The translations under genes and the position numbers were made by a program. A stretch of DNA of 64,000 nt. It comes from Gimesia sp. (lineage in GTDB: Bacteria; Planctomycetota; Planctomycetia; Planctomycetales; Planctomycetaceae). The DNA lies in the NCBI GenBank assembly GCA_002706765.1, contig PAJV01000076.1, forward strand, positions 186,001-250,000, given 5' to 3'. The notes below the pieces were generated by a model. It ran no database searches and was not told the origin of the DNA. It saw only the letters and a list, made by a program, of their open reading frames with translations. Positions within the stretch are counted from its first letter, which is position 1. Each line of letters starts with the position of its first letter. Below are positions 16,571 through 27,342 of this stretch, one piece after another.

Positions 16571-19378
16571 ATGGCAGGCAAACTAACGGCCGAGGCGTTT
16601 TTAAACCTGGTTAAACAAAGCGGTTTGGTTTCGGTCGATCAGCTGAAGAAGCTTCTTTCCGAATATCAGGAAAAAGGGGTCAAGCTGGGGGAACCTGCCG
16701 AGGTCGCCGACAAGCTGATTGAGCGGTCCCTGCTGACACGCTGGCAGGCCAACAAGTTGCTTCAGGGCAAGCACAAAGGTTTTTTCCTGGGGAAATACCG
16801 TCTGCTGGACCTGGTTGGCAAAGGTGGCATGAGCTCGGTCTACCTGGCAGAACATGTCCTGATGCGGCGGCGCTGTGCTATTAAGGTGCTCCCCTCGAAA
16901 CGGGTGAATGACGCCTCTTATCTCGCCCGCTTTCATCGCGAAGCCCAGGCGGTTGCCTCTCTGGATCATATTAACATCGTCCGCGCTTACGATGTGGACC
17001 ATGAAAAAGAAAATGAAGCAGAAATTCATTTTCTGGTCATGGAATATGTAGACGGACAGGATCTGCAGGAAGTCGTTACGAAAAACGGTGTGCTGGATAT
17101 TCGTGATGCTGTCAATTATATCCGCCAGGCTGCAAAGGGGCTGGCACATGCCCACGAAGCAGATATGGTGCACCGTGACGTCAAGCCGGGCAACCTGCTG
17201 GTCGATTCTAAAGGCGTTGTCAAAATTCTTGACCTGGGACTGGCCCGTTTTTTTCAGGAAGGCGAAGACAAGTCCCTGACCATCGCGCATGATGAGAAGG
17301 TCCTGGGGACGGCAGATTATCTGGCGCCCGAACAGGCGATTGACAGTCACCAGGTCGATTCCCGAGCCGACATCTACAGCCTGGGTTGTACCATGTACTT
17401 CCTGTTAACCGGGCACCCCCCCTTCACCGAAGGCTCACTGGCACAGCGGTTGATGGCACATCAGCATAAAATTCCACCTGCCGTCACCGTCGATCGGCCT
17501 GATACTCCACCGGAAATCGTAGAGATTCTGGAAAAGATGATGGCGAAGGACCGGGAAGACCGGTACCAGACCATGGATGAGACGGCGGAAGTATTGTACG
17601 ACTGGCTGCAGAACAATACCGATGAAGAGTGGCGCAGCAACAATATCAGCAGTGGACTGGGATCAGGAGTCGGGTTGGCACAAAGTGGCTCCGGTGAGCA
17701 GGACCAGCAGAAAAAGAATCCGGAACTGGCGGCGTTTCTCTCAAACCTGAAAGAAGAATCCGGCATCCAGAAAAAGACCACTCCTTCTGAAGAGCACGAA
17801 AAAAAAAGCAGCCCCCGCCTGGAACCGACTGTGAAACCATCGTCCGATGTGCATGATTCTTCGGTCGTAAAGCAGGACAAAATCAGTACCGCCTCCACGC
17901 GGATCGGCAGTGCTTCCGATGCACTCAAGAAAACCGAACCCAAGCCCCCTGCTCCCACAGCCAAACCTGTCGCAAAGCCGGTTGCCAAACCGGTGGCGAA
18001 GCCCGTGGCGAAACCGGTTGTCAAACGTCCTGTGAAAAAACCGGTGCCGCTGGCGGAAGCCTTACCCGGGGATTCGGCTGTCATGGAAGCGGAGCCGGAT
18101 GAAATGGAAGCAGAAGTCGTCGAAGAGGCTGCTCCCGCTCTCGGATCGATTACCAGCCAGAAGTGGTTTATCCCGGCCCTCAGCGGAGGCATCGGTCTCT
18201 TGCTGATTGTGCTTGTCGTGATGTTTGTGTTATCAGGTGAGGAACCTGAGACACCCGCGCCTGTCAACCCGGTCCCGGTTGTAAAAAAAACCGTGGAACC
18301 GGAATCGTTGCCGGACGAGATCAAAGTCGGTCCGCAGGAAACCTATAAAACGATTGCGGCTGCACTCAAAGACATTCAGATCGTCTATGGTAAATCAATT
18401 GGAGCCGACAGTAAGCATTACACCATCAAGGTTACTGCCGACCAGGAGTTGAACGAACGGATTGTTATCGATAATTCCAGTTGGAATTATCCGAAAGGGG
18501 TTTCGATTATCGCCGAAAGTGGTAAACCGGTCATCCTCGCCCCTGAAGGTCCTGAACCGGTCATTCAACTGCGAGGCATCGAAGGGCTCACGATTGAGGG
18601 CTTTCTGATCAAAGCCCAGGGAAAAAAAGTGGCAATTCAGCTGTCCGAATACCTGGTAGGGACACAGTTGAAGAATTTGAAAATCAATGATTTTCAAACA
18701 GCAGGCATCTTTGCCACCAGTGTGTCGGGTTTGTCAAACGAACCATTTCTGCTGGAAAACCTCAGCTTCAAGGCGGGAAATCCCCAGGCGGTGGGGATGG
18801 ATTTCACCGGGGATACGAACAGCAGCATCACTCTGACGAATGTACGTTTCCTGAATGCCATGCGGGTCGGGTTGCAGTTTTCATCGGCGGTCCGTGAAAC
18901 GCAGGTGAAAGAATCCATCTTCTCGGAGACGAAAACGGGAATCCGCTTTGATTGCCAGGGCTATGAAATCAGCAATCTCAAACTGACAAACAATACTTTT
19001 TTCATCGTTGAGACAGGCATTCTCTTTACTACAAAACCGACTCCCGGCAGTGAAGCAATTCAGATTTCGCGGAATCTGTTTTCCACGATCGAAGGGGCTC
19101 CTGCAAAAGTTGCACAGGATAATGATCCGCAACTCTGGGCAAAAGCACTGACGGCGCTGGAGAACGATACTTCACGCGCTGCCCCCACTGCCCTGCCTGT
19201 TGATGAACTCGACCTGTTTAAAAACAAGGGCAAACAGGGGGATGCGAATCTAAATAACTTCGTATCCACAACACCGGGAGACGAAAAATTCCTGGCACCG
19301 GCTGCCGATAATCCTGCCAGTAAAGCCGCTGGTACTCCGGGGGGCATGAAACCCTACATCGGAGCGGTGGCTCCTTAA
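16571..19378 (+). CDS. Transmembrane Ser/Thr protein kinase with beta-helix ectodomain
   Basis: A 935-residue receptor-like kinase. Residues 1-70 form a helical N-terminal extension ([22 protein letters not shown]) seen in planctomycete kinases. The catalytic domain, 76-345, has an intact Gly-loop GKGGMSSV (83-90), Lys105, Glu124, HRD 201-203, DLG (for DFG) 221-223 and APE. A charged linker follows, with five KPVA repeats (about 465-485). A single membrane helix lies at about 534-557, so the kinase is cytosolic and the last 370 residues are periplasmic. The ectodomain reads as a right-handed parallel beta-helix (repeated [23 protein letters not shown] turns), as in carbohydrate-binding or pectate-lyase-like proteins. 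Confidence 0.9.
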   Translation: MAGKLTAEAFLNLVKQSGLVSVDQLKKLLSEYQEKGVKLGEPAEVADKLIERSLLTRWQANKLLQGKHKGFFLGKYRLLDLVGKGGMSSVYLAEHVLMRRRCAIKVLPSKRVNDASYLARFHREAQAVASLDHINIVRAYDVDHEKENEAEIHFLVMEYVDGQDLQEVVTKNGVLDIRDAVNYIRQAAKGLAHAHEADMVHRDVKPGNLLVDSKGVVKILDLGLARFFQEGEDKSLTIAHDEKVLGTADYLAPEQAIDSHQVDSRADIYSLGCTMYFLLTGHPPFTEGSLAQRLMAHQHKIPPAVTVDRPDTPPEIVEILEKMMAKDREDRYQTMDETAEVLYDWLQNNTDEEWRSNNISSGLGSGVGLAQSGSGEQDQQKKNPELAAFLSNLKEESGIQKKTTPSEEHEKKSSPRLEPTVKPSSDVHDSSVVKQDKISTASTRIGSASDALKKTEPKPPAPTAKPVAKPVAKPVAKPVAKPVVKRPVKKPVPLAEALPGDSAVMEAEPDEMEAEVVEEAAPALGSITSQKWFIPALSGGIGLLLIVLVVMFVLSGEEPETPAPVNPVPVVKKTVEPESLPDEIKVGPQETYKTIAAALKDIQIVYGKSIGADSKHYTIKVTADQELNERIVIDNSSWNYPKGVSIIAESGKPVILAPEGPEPVIQLRGIEGLTIEGFLIKAQGKKVAIQLSEYLVGTQLKNLKINDFQTAGIFATSVSGLSNEPFLLENLSFKAGNPQAVGMDFTGDTNSSITLTNVRFLNAMRVGLQFSSAVRETQVKESIFSETKTGIRFDCQGYEISNLKLTNNTFFIVETGILFTTKPTPGSEAIQISRNLFSTIEGAPAKVAQDNDPQLWAKALTALENDTSRAAPTALPVDELDLFKNKGKQGDANLNNFVSTTPGDEKFLAPAADNPASKAAGTPGGMKPYIGAVAP

Positions 19379-19422
19379 GAAGTGTCCGCGATCGGGTTGC
19401 AGGCAGATCAGCGTCAGCGAGT

Positions 19423-20523
19423 TTATACCAGACGCAGATCTTCGTAGATGGCCTCGTTGATTTCCCGCGCACGACGTTGATGACGGGGTTCTCCAGGTCT
19501 GCCATTCGCTACGACAGCCACTACCAGTTCCCGTTCCGGGTCGGCAAAGGCGATGGAAGACTGCGAACCACCGTGCCCGAAGGATGCTTCGGAAGCGTAC
19601 TTGCCGAATCCATAAGGGACAGTACCGGCGCCATAACGATTCGAATTGACGATGAACCCCAGGCCGTAATCGACTTTGTGCTGCAGTGTGAGATCAAACT
19701 CCCCTTCCCGCTGGCGATCGATCATGGTGTCCACCGTCTGAGGCTCAAACAGGGGAGTTCCCTGGTTGAGCAGGCATTCGTAAAATCGCCCGAGTTCACG
19801 AATCGGTCCCCGCGCATTTCCACCGGGTGAAGGCGTGATACAGTGTGCTGCATCATGCAGATCAGTCAGCTGCATTTCCCCTTTTTCACGTTGATAAACA
19901 TAGGCGATCTGCGCCTGCTCACGCTGATAGACGTCGGCCGGCATGCCCAGCCAGCTGTGAGTCATGTCCAGCGGTTCCAGAATCAGTTCGCGCATCAGTT
20001 GGGTGTAGGGTTGTCCTTTGATGCGCTGCAGAATTTCTCCGAGGATGAACCAACTGGAGCTGACATGGTAACCGGCTGTTTTTCCGATCTGCCAGTTCTC
20101 TTCCAGTGGTGCCTCGCAGATACGCCGAATCGATTCTTCCCAACTGACATCAGGCCAGCCTGTATCAACGGGACGGAAGCCGGCGGTGTGGTTGAGCAGG
20201 TGCAGAATTGTGATCGGCTCTTTGCCTTTGGAACCAAACTCGGGAATGAAGCGGGAAACTCGATCATCCATCTGCAGGTCGCCCTGCTCCCACAGGCGGG
20301 CCATCGCCATGGCTGTCAGCGGTTTCCCGGCGGAGAGCCAGAGGTTGAGTGTGTCGGCCGTCATGGGGACACCGGGGCGGGCTTCCCCCATGCCGCCATC
20401 AGCGATCACTTCACCCTGCAGTGAAATATAAAGCTGCACTCCTGTATGCAGTTCGTGTTCAATGCCTTCCAGAATCAGCTGGCAGGTGGCAGGCAGACGT
20501 TCAGAGAGAGCGGACACATTCAA
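19423..20523 (-). CDS. Beta-lactamase-fold serine hydrolase (class C/esterase type)
   Basis: A 366-residue protein of the serine beta-lactamase-like family (Pfam Beta-lactamase), usually esterases or D-aminopeptidases. SxxK is seen as SAGK (Ser64, Lys67) in LWLSAGKPLTAMA. The second motif tyrosine is Tyr151 in GYHVSSSW, but the normal third position Asn is Val. The third motif reads FGHGGSQSS. No signal peptide is evident, so it may be cytosolic. The start is a TTG giving MNVSALSERL; an in-frame GTG two codons later is possible. It converges with the kinase gene across a 44-base gap. Confidence 0.82.
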   Translation of the reverse strand: MNVSALSERLPATCQLILEGIEHELHTGVQLYISLQGEVIADGGMGEARPGVPMTADTLNLWLSAGKPLTAMAMARLWEQGDLQMDDRVSRFIPEFGSKGKEPITILHLLNHTAGFRPVDTGWPDVSWEESIRRICEAPLEENWQIGKTAGYHVSSSWFILGEILQRIKGQPYTQLMRELILEPLDMTHSWLGMPADVYQREQAQIAYVYQREKGEMQLTDLHDAAHCITPSPGGNARGPIRELGRFYECLLNQGTPLFEPQTVDTMIDRQREGEFDLTLQHKVDYGLGFIVNSNRYGAGTVPYGFGKYASEASFGHGGSQSSIAFADPERELVVAVVANGRPGEPRHQRRAREINEAIYEDLRLV

Positions 20524-20780
20524 CTCGCATGAATAGTAGAAGGAAAAGGGAAATCAGACTTCGCTTTTAACGGAATCAGGGTTTGAATTCAACTAAAGCT
20601 TCGCTTGATCTGCAGGCATTCAGAAGAGTGCAAAACCTGGTGGCAGGCATTTACTGTATTTCGTCGCTGTGCAGATTCCTGAATGAAACGGCTTCTGTTA
20701 TCATCAGTTGAATATTCGGTAACAGGCGCACGTTGGCGAAATCGTGATGATTTACAGTGTAGTGAAGCAAGAGGCACACC

Positions 20781-21899
20781 ATGAAAATTGCAGCGATCAA
20801 AACTTACCCGGTTCGGATTCCCCTTAAGCCCGAACGGCGGATGATTTCGGCTCTGGGAAAACACGAAGTCTCCAACTATCTGCTGTTACGAATTGAGACC
20901 GATGCCGGTATCGAAGGAGCCGGTGAAGCAACCGTCCTCTGTCGCTGGAGTGGGGAAACCGTCTGGGGCGCCCAGGCGATTGTTGATCGCGTCTTTACGC
21001 CGCTGCTGATTGGTCAGGATCCCTGTGACATTGAAAATATCAATCGGATCCTCGATCGTACTTCCCAGGGAAACTGGTTTGCCAAGTCAGCGATTGAGAT
21101 GGCCTGCTGGGATATCAAAGGTAAAGCAGCGGGGCAGCCGGTCTATGAACTGCTGGGAGGTGCGGTCCGCAGTCGCTCGATTAAATGCCGCTTTTCCATG
21201 GGCGCGTATTCGCTGGAACGGGCCGAACGTCGCACGCAGGAACTGGTGGCGGCAGGCTTCACCACGATCAAAGTCAAAGTGGGGACGAACCTGGATGAAG
21301 ATGTGGCCCGCGTGAAAATGGTGCGCGAGACGATGGGCCCGGACCTGGAACTGACGATTGACGCCAACGCGGGCTGGGACTCAGCCACCGCAATCGCCGC
21401 CATGGAACGCATGAGCGATTATAATGTGGCATTGTTTGAACAGCCCACGCCCCGCGGTGATTTTGCCGCGCTGGCAGAAGTCAGACGGGCGATCCAACCG
21501 GAGATCATGGCTGATGACATCTGTTTTGATCTGGCCGACGCCAAAGAATGCATTCGTAACGAAGCGTGTGACGTCATCAACGTCTACCCGGGAAAAAATG
21601 GGGGCATCAGCAAGACGGCAGCAATAGTCTCCTATGCTGCCGAACACGGTATTCCCTGCAGTATCGGTTCCAATCTGGAACTGGATATCGCTTCAGCCGC
21701 CATGTGTCATGCGGTTGTCGGATGTCCGAATATGAATATCGAGCAATATCCGGGTGATATTCTGGGCCCCGAATATCATGAGATTTCCATCGTCAAGAAT
21801 CCGTTGAAGATTGAAGGTCCCGTGATTACGATTCCCGATGCACCCGGTCTGGGAATCGAAGTCGACTGGGGTCTTGTCGAAGCGCATGCTGCTGACTGA
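20781..21899 (+). CDS. Mandelate racemase/muconate lactonizing enzyme family protein
   Basis: Enolase-superfamily enzyme of 372 residues that abstracts a proton alpha to a carboxylate with Mg2+ help. The capping domain begins MKIAAIKTYPVRIPLKPER. The barrel carries the general-base motif KVKV (TTIKVKVGTN, about residue 165), metal ligands in TIDANAGW (Asp193) and FEQPTP (Glu219), then MADDICF, and the second lysine in PGKNGGISK (about 273). This pattern is the MLE subgroup (cycloisomerase, dipeptide epimerase or succinylbenzoate synthase), so the exact substrate is open. It is followed after 65 bases by an SDR gene, suggesting a two-step catabolic pair. GAGG precedes the ATG. Confidence 0.87.
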   Translation: MKIAAIKTYPVRIPLKPERRMISALGKHEVSNYLLLRIETDAGIEGAGEATVLCRWSGETVWGAQAIVDRVFTPLLIGQDPCDIENINRILDRTSQGNWFAKSAIEMACWDIKGKAAGQPVYELLGGAVRSRSIKCRFSMGAYSLERAERRTQELVAAGFTTIKVKVGTNLDEDVARVKMVRETMGPDLELTIDANAGWDSATAIAAMERMSDYNVALFEQPTPRGDFAALAEVRRAIQPEIMADDICFDLADAKECIRNEACDVINVYPGKNGGISKTAAIVSYAAEHGIPCSIGSNLELDIASAAMCHAVVGCPNMNIEQYPGDILGPEYHEISIVKNPLKIEGPVITIPDAPGLGIEVDWGLVEAHAAD

Positions 21900-21964
21900 T
21901 TCCAATTCAAACTCAAACCAGTCCCCTTTTTAAACCAATACAATTCTTAAATGGAATATTTCAG

Positions 21965-22711
21965 ATGAACGAAAATAGTGTCGCTCTGGTCACAGGATCT
22001 GCAACGGGAGTCGGTCGCGCCTGTGCGCTGCGTCTGGCGGAGGAAGGCTTTGATATTGTCGTGAATTATTCACGCAGCCAGGCTGAAGCGGAGGAAACCA
22101 AAGCACTCCTCGAAGTAGAAGGCGCCAGCGTACTGCTCATTCAATGTGATGTGAGCGATGACGCTGCTGTGAAACGCATGATTGCTGAAATTGAATCGGA
22201 GTGGGGGCGGCTGGATGTACTGGTGAATAATGCGGGAACAACCGAATTCATCGAGCATAAAGATCTGGATGCGCTCAGTGAAGAGATCTGGGATCGCATT
22301 CTCAGCGTGAATCTGAAAGGCCCGTTCTTCTGCATTCGTGCCGCGGCACATCTGCTGCGAGAGAGTGAATTTGGTGCCGTGGTGAATGTCAGTTCGACCG
22401 CCGGTATTACCGGGGAAGGCTCAAGCGTCGCTTACTGCGCGAGTAAAGGAGGACTGAATACGATGACCAAATCACTGGCGCGGGCGCTGGCCCCGGAAAT
22501 TCGTGTGAATTCAGTCTGTCCCGGCCCGATTGACAGTCGCTGGCTCAAGCAGGTAATGACCGATGAAGAACTGTCAGAGCGAACAGCCGGTTTTCCCATC
22601 CCCCGCCCTGCTCAACCCGATGATATCGCTGATACCGTGTTGTACCTGGCGCTCGGCACTACGCTGACGACCGGTCAGTTACTGGTCGTCGATGGTGGCA
22701 GAACCATGTAG
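21965..22711 (+). CDS. SDR-family NAD(P)-dependent oxidoreductase (FabG-like)
   Basis: A 248-residue classical short-chain dehydrogenase/reductase. The cofactor motif is TGSATGVG (residues 10-17), LVNNAGT follows at about 87, and the catalytic tetrad is seen as Asn (SVNLKGPF), Ser (VNVSSTAG) and YCASKGG (Tyr and Lys, about 157-161). The C-terminus TTGQLLVVDGGRTM is typical. It probably reduces or oxidises a sugar acid or keto acid in the same pathway as the enolase-superfamily enzyme upstream, given spacing and strand. FabG itself is less likely because no fatty-acid genes adjoin. Confidence 0.87.
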   Translation: MNENSVALVTGSATGVGRACALRLAEEGFDIVVNYSRSQAEAEETKALLEVEGASVLLIQCDVSDDAAVKRMIAEIESEWGRLDVLVNNAGTTEFIEHKDLDALSEEIWDRILSVNLKGPFFCIRAAAHLLRESEFGAVVNVSSTAGITGEGSSVAYCASKGGLNTMTKSLARALAPEIRVNSVCPGPIDSRWLKQVMTDEELSERTAGFPIPRPAQPDDIADTVLYLALGTTLTTGQLLVVDGGRTM

Positions 22712-22719
22712 GGACGACG

Positions 22720-23883
22720 TTACTCGGGTTGATTCCAGTAGATTTTAAGGTTGTGTGAATCGCGGCCGGCGGCGACGATGTCGATCCGCCCGTCGCCGTT
22801 CAGATCACCCAGTCGCAGGTCTTCGCAGGCCATGCCGTTCTCATCGATCCAGGCCGACTTCCAGACTTTGCCTGCTTCATCGGTGGTCCAGTAGACTTTC
22901 ACACCCACCTTGTTGTCTTTGTTGGGAGTTCGCCAGCCTGCGACAATTTCCTGTCTGGCGTCACCGAACAGATTCGCCGTGGCGATGGCATGGCCGGCTT
23001 TGATGTTGTCGTCCAGAATCTGACGTTTGCTGATTCCCTTGTTTGCGTCATCAGACTGATACAGCACCAGCTTGTCGCCGTGCAGCGGTTCAATGGTGGT
23101 GATGAACCGGCTGGAAGAGTCGAGTTGCCCCATGCGGATTTCGCCACTCCCCTCGATCAGCGGGAACTTGGTTTTCTTCCACTGTCCGTCTGCATAAGAG
23201 AGCAGCATGGCTCCTTCGCGGCCTGCATACAGAATTTCTTCTGCGGGTGACTGCGGATTCCACTGGACCGGGTCGAGATTATGGGTGACGTGCAGCGTGT
23301 CTTCGATAACGGTCTGCTTCCACTGGTCTGCCGGGTTCTTCGGCTTTTCATAGGCGATCAGTTTGACGCCGACGCCCTCTCCCTGTTTGTTCCCTTTACC
23401 ATGCAGAGGGGAAACGACGAGTACAAAATTATTGTCGGCCAGTTTGACCCACCGCATGCGATGAATGACGGGCTGGTGGGGAAGCGGGATGGCTTTCCAG
23501 AGCTGTGTGCGATCGGCGGGGGGCTCAAGATAGAAGACAGCACCGGAATTCACGGTGTCTCCCGGGTTCCATTGCGCGCCGACAGCAACTTCGACTTTTC
23601 CGTCGCCGTCAATATCGCGGGCGGCGATACAGACATTGTCGCGTTCTGTCAGATTTTCCGCGATTACATGCCGCTGCCAGGTCGGGTTCTGATACCAGAC
23701 AATTTCTTTTTTGTCGGCTAACAGAATATCCGGTTTTCCATCGCCGTTGACATCACCAATCGCGGTGCCATAACCGATTTCTACCGTACTGTCGATGGTT
23801 TCCGGTTTGAAATTCGGTGTCGCATCATCGGCAAAGCAGACGCTGGTCGAACAGAGGCAGATGGCAATCATGAGGCGCATCAT
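22720..23883 (-). CDS. Exported VCBS/FG-GAP repeat beta-propeller protein
   Basis: A 387-residue secreted protein with signal peptide MMRLMIAICLCSTSVCFADD. It contains repeated FG-GAP/VCBS units with calcium-binding DxNGDGxxD loops: IGDVNGDGKPDILLAD near residue 40, ARDIDGDGKVEVAVG near 85, and LGDLNGDGRIDIVAAG near 365. Such propellers act as extracellular binding or scaffold proteins and are common in planctomycetes. It lies tail to tail with the SDR gene, with only 8 bases between stops. Confidence 0.83.
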   Translation of the reverse strand: MMRLMIAICLCSTSVCFADDATPNFKPETIDSTVEIGYGTAIGDVNGDGKPDILLADKKEIVWYQNPTWQRHVIAENLTERDNVCIAARDIDGDGKVEVAVGAQWNPGDTVNSGAVFYLEPPADRTQLWKAIPLPHQPVIHRMRWVKLADNNFVLVVSPLHGKGNKQGEGVGVKLIAYEKPKNPADQWKQTVIEDTLHVTHNLDPVQWNPQSPAEEILYAGREGAMLLSYADGQWKKTKFPLIEGSGEIRMGQLDSSSRFITTIEPLHGDKLVLYQSDDANKGISKRQILDDNIKAGHAIATANLFGDARQEIVAGWRTPNKDNKVGVKVYWTTDEAGKVWKSAWIDENGMACEDLRLGDLNGDGRIDIVAAGRDSHNLKIYWNQPE

Positions 23884-24067
23884 AGGAGAACCTTCTCGGC
23901 AGAAACGAGTACAGTTTGGATTGAAAGCACTATTATGATTGAAGCCGATCGGAAGCCGGAATGCAAGGATATTATCGGATTGTGGACTGGTCCTGGATCG
24001 AAGGCTTTAGCTGTTATTATCAAAAGCTTCGCCCCGTGTGTCGGTGGGCAAATCGCTGTCAAGTGGC

Positions 24068-25507
24068 TTAACCAAACAATTGTTTGAGCGGTTCTCCGCC
24101 ATCAACGATGGGAATCGGTCGATCGAGTGCGTCGGGTAACATCAGGCCGGGATCGATGCCGAGTGCCCAGTAGATGGTCGCAGCCAGGTCTTCGGGGCTG
24201 ACAGGATGTTCGGCAGGTCTGGAAGCAAGACGATCAGAACTCCCGTAGGTCGTACCTCCCCGAATGCCGGCCCCTGCGACTAACGCCGGGAAAAGCTGAC
24301 TCCAGTGTCCACGACCCCAGTTGCTGTTGGGTTTGGGGGTGCGGCCCATTTCTCCCATCGCGATCACGAGCGTATCGTCGAGCATGCCTCGTTGATCGAG
24401 GTCGGCCAGCAAAGCTGCACAACCCTGATCGAACGTCGGCAGCAGATTGTTTTTGACATCGTCGCTGTTGCGATGTGAATCCCAGCTGTAGCCATCAACG
24501 CAATCGTAGTGCACGGTGACAAAGCGTACCCCGGCTTCCACCAGGCGACGGGCCATCAGGCACGATTGACCAAACAGATGCCGACCGTATTTATCGCGAA
24601 GCGGTGCCGGTTCGTCTTTGATATCGAGGGCATTGCGGGTGTTGTTGGAAGTTAACAGCGCCAGTGCCCGCTGGCGGAAACGATCGAAAACCTGAGAATC
24701 AGCTTTATCGAAATTGCGTTTCATGCCGTCAAAGTGCTCGAGCAGCGCCACGCGTCGGCGGATCGTCTTCAAGGGAACTTCGGGAGCCAGTCCTTCGATT
24801 TCAAAACTGAGTTCTTCATCCGTGCAGTCCCGCCAGTACGGGTTGTCGGTGGAATCGCGGCTGTCTACGGTGGTAGAGAGCGGATTATAAGCGCGTCCCA
24901 GCCAACCCGCATATTCACCCGGTCGAATATAGCGTCCTCCTGCCTGCAGACGTCCCAGTCGATTGGGGACGACCGAGTAGTTAGGGAGATCGCGTTCCAG
25001 TCCGCCAGGAGAATGCTGAGTCAGATATTCCACCACCGAGCCCATGGAAGGCCAGTCTTTGGGGGTGGCATCAAAGCCGGCACCGACGGGAACATGCCAG
25101 CGTTTGCCGGTTTGCACATAATGACCGCCACCACTGTGATCATTGAAGGTATGCGTCATGCTGCGGATGACAGAATACTTATCCGAAACCTGAGCCAGGT
25201 GTGGCAGATGTTCGCTGATCTGCAGCCCGGGAGTGCGGCAGGCGATGGGTTGAAAGGGACCGCGAATTTCACTGGGTGCTTCGGGTTTCAGGTCGAAGGT
25301 TTCCAACTGACTGGGGCCGCCAAACAGAAACAGGAAGATGACGGATTTGGCTTTGCCTCCCTGAAAGGGATTCACAATCTGTTGCTGTTCTGCCTGGAGC
25401 ATCCGTGGAAGCGAGAGCCCGAGCAGCCCGACCCCGCCGGTTGTCAGCAGTTCGCGGCGTGACATGTTTCCTGAAGATCGCTGTGGGTGGTTCAAAATCG
25501 AGAACAT
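24068..25507 (-). CDS. DUF1501 family protein with Tat-like signal
   Basis: A 479-residue planctomycete-type DUF1501 protein of the alkaline phosphatase/sulfatase superfamily. The N-terminus NMSRRELLTTGGVGLLGLSLP looks like a twin-arginine signal. FLFGGPSQLETFDLKPEAP, IRSMTHTFNDHSGGGHYVQTG, ARRLVEAGVRFVTVHYDC and MGEMGRTPKPN are family hallmarks. In planctomycetes these genes commonly sit beside DUF1549/DUF1553 cytochrome genes, but here none is adjacent. Enzyme activity is unproven for the family. Confidence 0.9.
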   Translation of the reverse strand: MFSILNHPQRSSGNMSRRELLTTGGVGLLGLSLPRMLQAEQQQIVNPFQGGKAKSVIFLFLFGGPSQLETFDLKPEAPSEIRGPFQPIACRTPGLQISEHLPHLAQVSDKYSVIRSMTHTFNDHSGGGHYVQTGKRWHVPVGAGFDATPKDWPSMGSVVEYLTQHSPGGLERDLPNYSVVPNRLGRLQAGGRYIRPGEYAGWLGRAYNPLSTTVDSRDSTDNPYWRDCTDEELSFEIEGLAPEVPLKTIRRRVALLEHFDGMKRNFDKADSQVFDRFRQRALALLTSNNTRNALDIKDEPAPLRDKYGRHLFGQSCLMARRLVEAGVRFVTVHYDCVDGYSWDSHRNSDDVKNNLLPTFDQGCAALLADLDQRGMLDDTLVIAMGEMGRTPKPNSNWGRGHWSQLFPALVAGAGIRGGTTYGSSDRLASRPAEHPVSPEDLAATIYWALGIDPGLMLPDALDRPIPIVDGGEPLKQLFG

Positions 25508-25803
25508 GGAACTTTCCTTTCACTCACTACAGGCAGGCGGGTCACCATCATTCCGGAATTACTACTGAGCACATCGGGCGGGAATGTCGGAGTGTTCAAG
25601 TGTGCGATTCTAACGATTGATCGACAGTCTGTCTCTATGATATCGAGGTTTTTTTATATGTTTTTAAACCTGCTTAAAAATTAGTCAGATAAGGTGGTAT
25701 TGCGAAAAAGATTAAGTAGAGTGGAATCTGCCCCGTTGCGCAAACAGGGGCAGATTTCAGCGCGAATTCGATTGGCTTCTATGAATTTCAGGAGATAAAA
25801 CTG

Positions 25804-27303
25804 ATGCTTTGGATGCGAAAACGGACTGTTTTACTTGTTGTTGTGACTGGTCTATTCAGTCTCCTGAGTCATGGTGATGTGGTGCTGGCAGAAGACTGGC
25901 CTCAGTTCCGGGGACCCAACTGCTCGGGAGTGTCCACCGGCAAAAAGCCATTACCTGCGGAGTTTGATGATCAGAAAAATGTGATCTGGTCACAGAAACT
26001 GGGTGATGGCATTGGCTGTCCGGTGGTTGCTGCGGGACGTGTCTTTACCTCGGCCATGGTGGGGAAGGATAAAATTGGACTGTATGCCTTCGATGCCGAG
26101 ACCGGAAAGAAGCTCTGGGAACGTGTCTGGAAAACCGGCGATCTGCTCGAGATTCATAAAACGAACAGCTTCGCTGCGACGACACCTGCCGCAGATGCGG
26201 AGCGGGTTTACTTCTACTTCAGCACGCTGGGCATGCTGGCCGTCGATGCCGAAACCGGGGCCGATGTCTGGGAGCAGGAACTGCCGGTCCCCTACTTCGT
26301 ATTCAAGTGGGGCGCGGGGATGTCTCCCACACTGTATAAAGACCTGGTGCTGTTCTGTCAGGATGATGACCTGGCGCCTGCCTTCTATGCGTTTGATAAA
26401 AAGACGGGAAAGATCGTCTGGAAGGATGATCGCAGCGACCAGGCGGTGAACTATTCTCATCCGGTCATCTGTGAGACTGACAAAGGGGATGAGATCGTAG
26501 TTGCGGGGACCGGCAAGCTGATCGGCTATGATCCCGCAACCGGCAAGCGACTGTGGACAGCCCAGACCCTGCTGCGAAATATCAAGACCACACCGGTGAG
26601 TCATGACGGGGTGATTTATGTCTCACTGCAGAGTGGCGGAATTGCCAACCAGTGGCTGGCTTCGATTGACCGCTGGGAAACCGGCAACAGCGACGGGAAA
26701 GTTACGAAAGAGGAAATCCAGGCGTTCGTGGGCAAAACCAAAGTTCCCGAAGCCTTCTACAAAAAGACATTTGATCGCGGCGACTTGAACAAAGATGGCG
26801 CGCTGGAAGGCAAAGAACTGGATATTGCTTTCCTGCCACCCGGCAATGAAGCGGGAGCCAAATTTGGCGAAGAGCCGGCCCAGGAATTCATTCTCGCCGT
26901 CAAAGGGGGCGGTCGTGGCGATGTGACCAAAACCCATCTGCTCTGGAAGCATCCGACCAAACACACCGATCATATTGTGTCCCCGCTGGTGACTGAAGAT
27001 CGGATGTTTCTCGTCAAAGGGGGCGGAATCTCGACCTGCTTTGAAGTGGAAAAAGGGAAAAAAGTCTGGGGCCCCAAACGGATTCAGAATGAATGCGAAT
27101 ACTTCGCCTCCCCCATTTATGGCGACGGGAAAATTTATGTCGCCGGCGAGAACGGCAAGATCGTTGTGCTGGAAGATGGCCCCGAACAGAACATCATCGC
27201 CAAGAACGATATGGGCGATTCGATTCTGGGCACACCCGCCATTGCCGATGGGCGAATTTTTATTCGTACCCGTGGCAAGCTGATTTGCGTGGGTGAGAAA
27301 TAA
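25804..27303 (+). CDS. Exported PQQ-like beta-propeller protein with EF-hand insert
   Basis: A 499-residue secreted protein. The signal peptide ends near HGDVVLAEDW and is followed by WPQFRGPNCSGVS, the usual opening of planctomycete PQQ-like (WD-type) propellers. Several blades contain the AxDAETGKKLWE or YDPATGKRLWT motif. Between blades, at about residues 295-350, is a paired EF-hand insert (NSDGKVTKEEI and DLNKDGALEGKEL), so calcium may bind. It lacks residues that would prove a real quinoprotein enzyme. GGAGATAAAACTG lies just before the ATG. Confidence 0.85.
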   Translation: MLWMRKRTVLLVVVTGLFSLLSHGDVVLAEDWPQFRGPNCSGVSTGKKPLPAEFDDQKNVIWSQKLGDGIGCPVVAAGRVFTSAMVGKDKIGLYAFDAETGKKLWERVWKTGDLLEIHKTNSFAATTPAADAERVYFYFSTLGMLAVDAETGADVWEQELPVPYFVFKWGAGMSPTLYKDLVLFCQDDDLAPAFYAFDKKTGKIVWKDDRSDQAVNYSHPVICETDKGDEIVVAGTGKLIGYDPATGKRLWTAQTLLRNIKTTPVSHDGVIYVSLQSGGIANQWLASIDRWETGNSDGKVTKEEIQAFVGKTKVPEAFYKKTFDRGDLNKDGALEGKELDIAFLPPGNEAGAKFGEEPAQEFILAVKGGGRGDVTKTHLLWKHPTKHTDHIVSPLVTEDRMFLVKGGGISTCFEVEKGKKVWGPKRIQNECEYFASPIYGDGKIYVAGENGKIVVLEDGPEQNIIAKNDMGDSILGTPAIADGRIFIRTRGKLICVGEK

Positions 27304-27342
27304 CGTTGGATAACCGGGCGTGAACTTTCTTCAATTTGTTGA

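Noticed and set aside
17960..18030. Direct repeats resembling a CRISPR
   Set aside because: They are codon repeats for KPVA inside the kinase linker, with no spacers.
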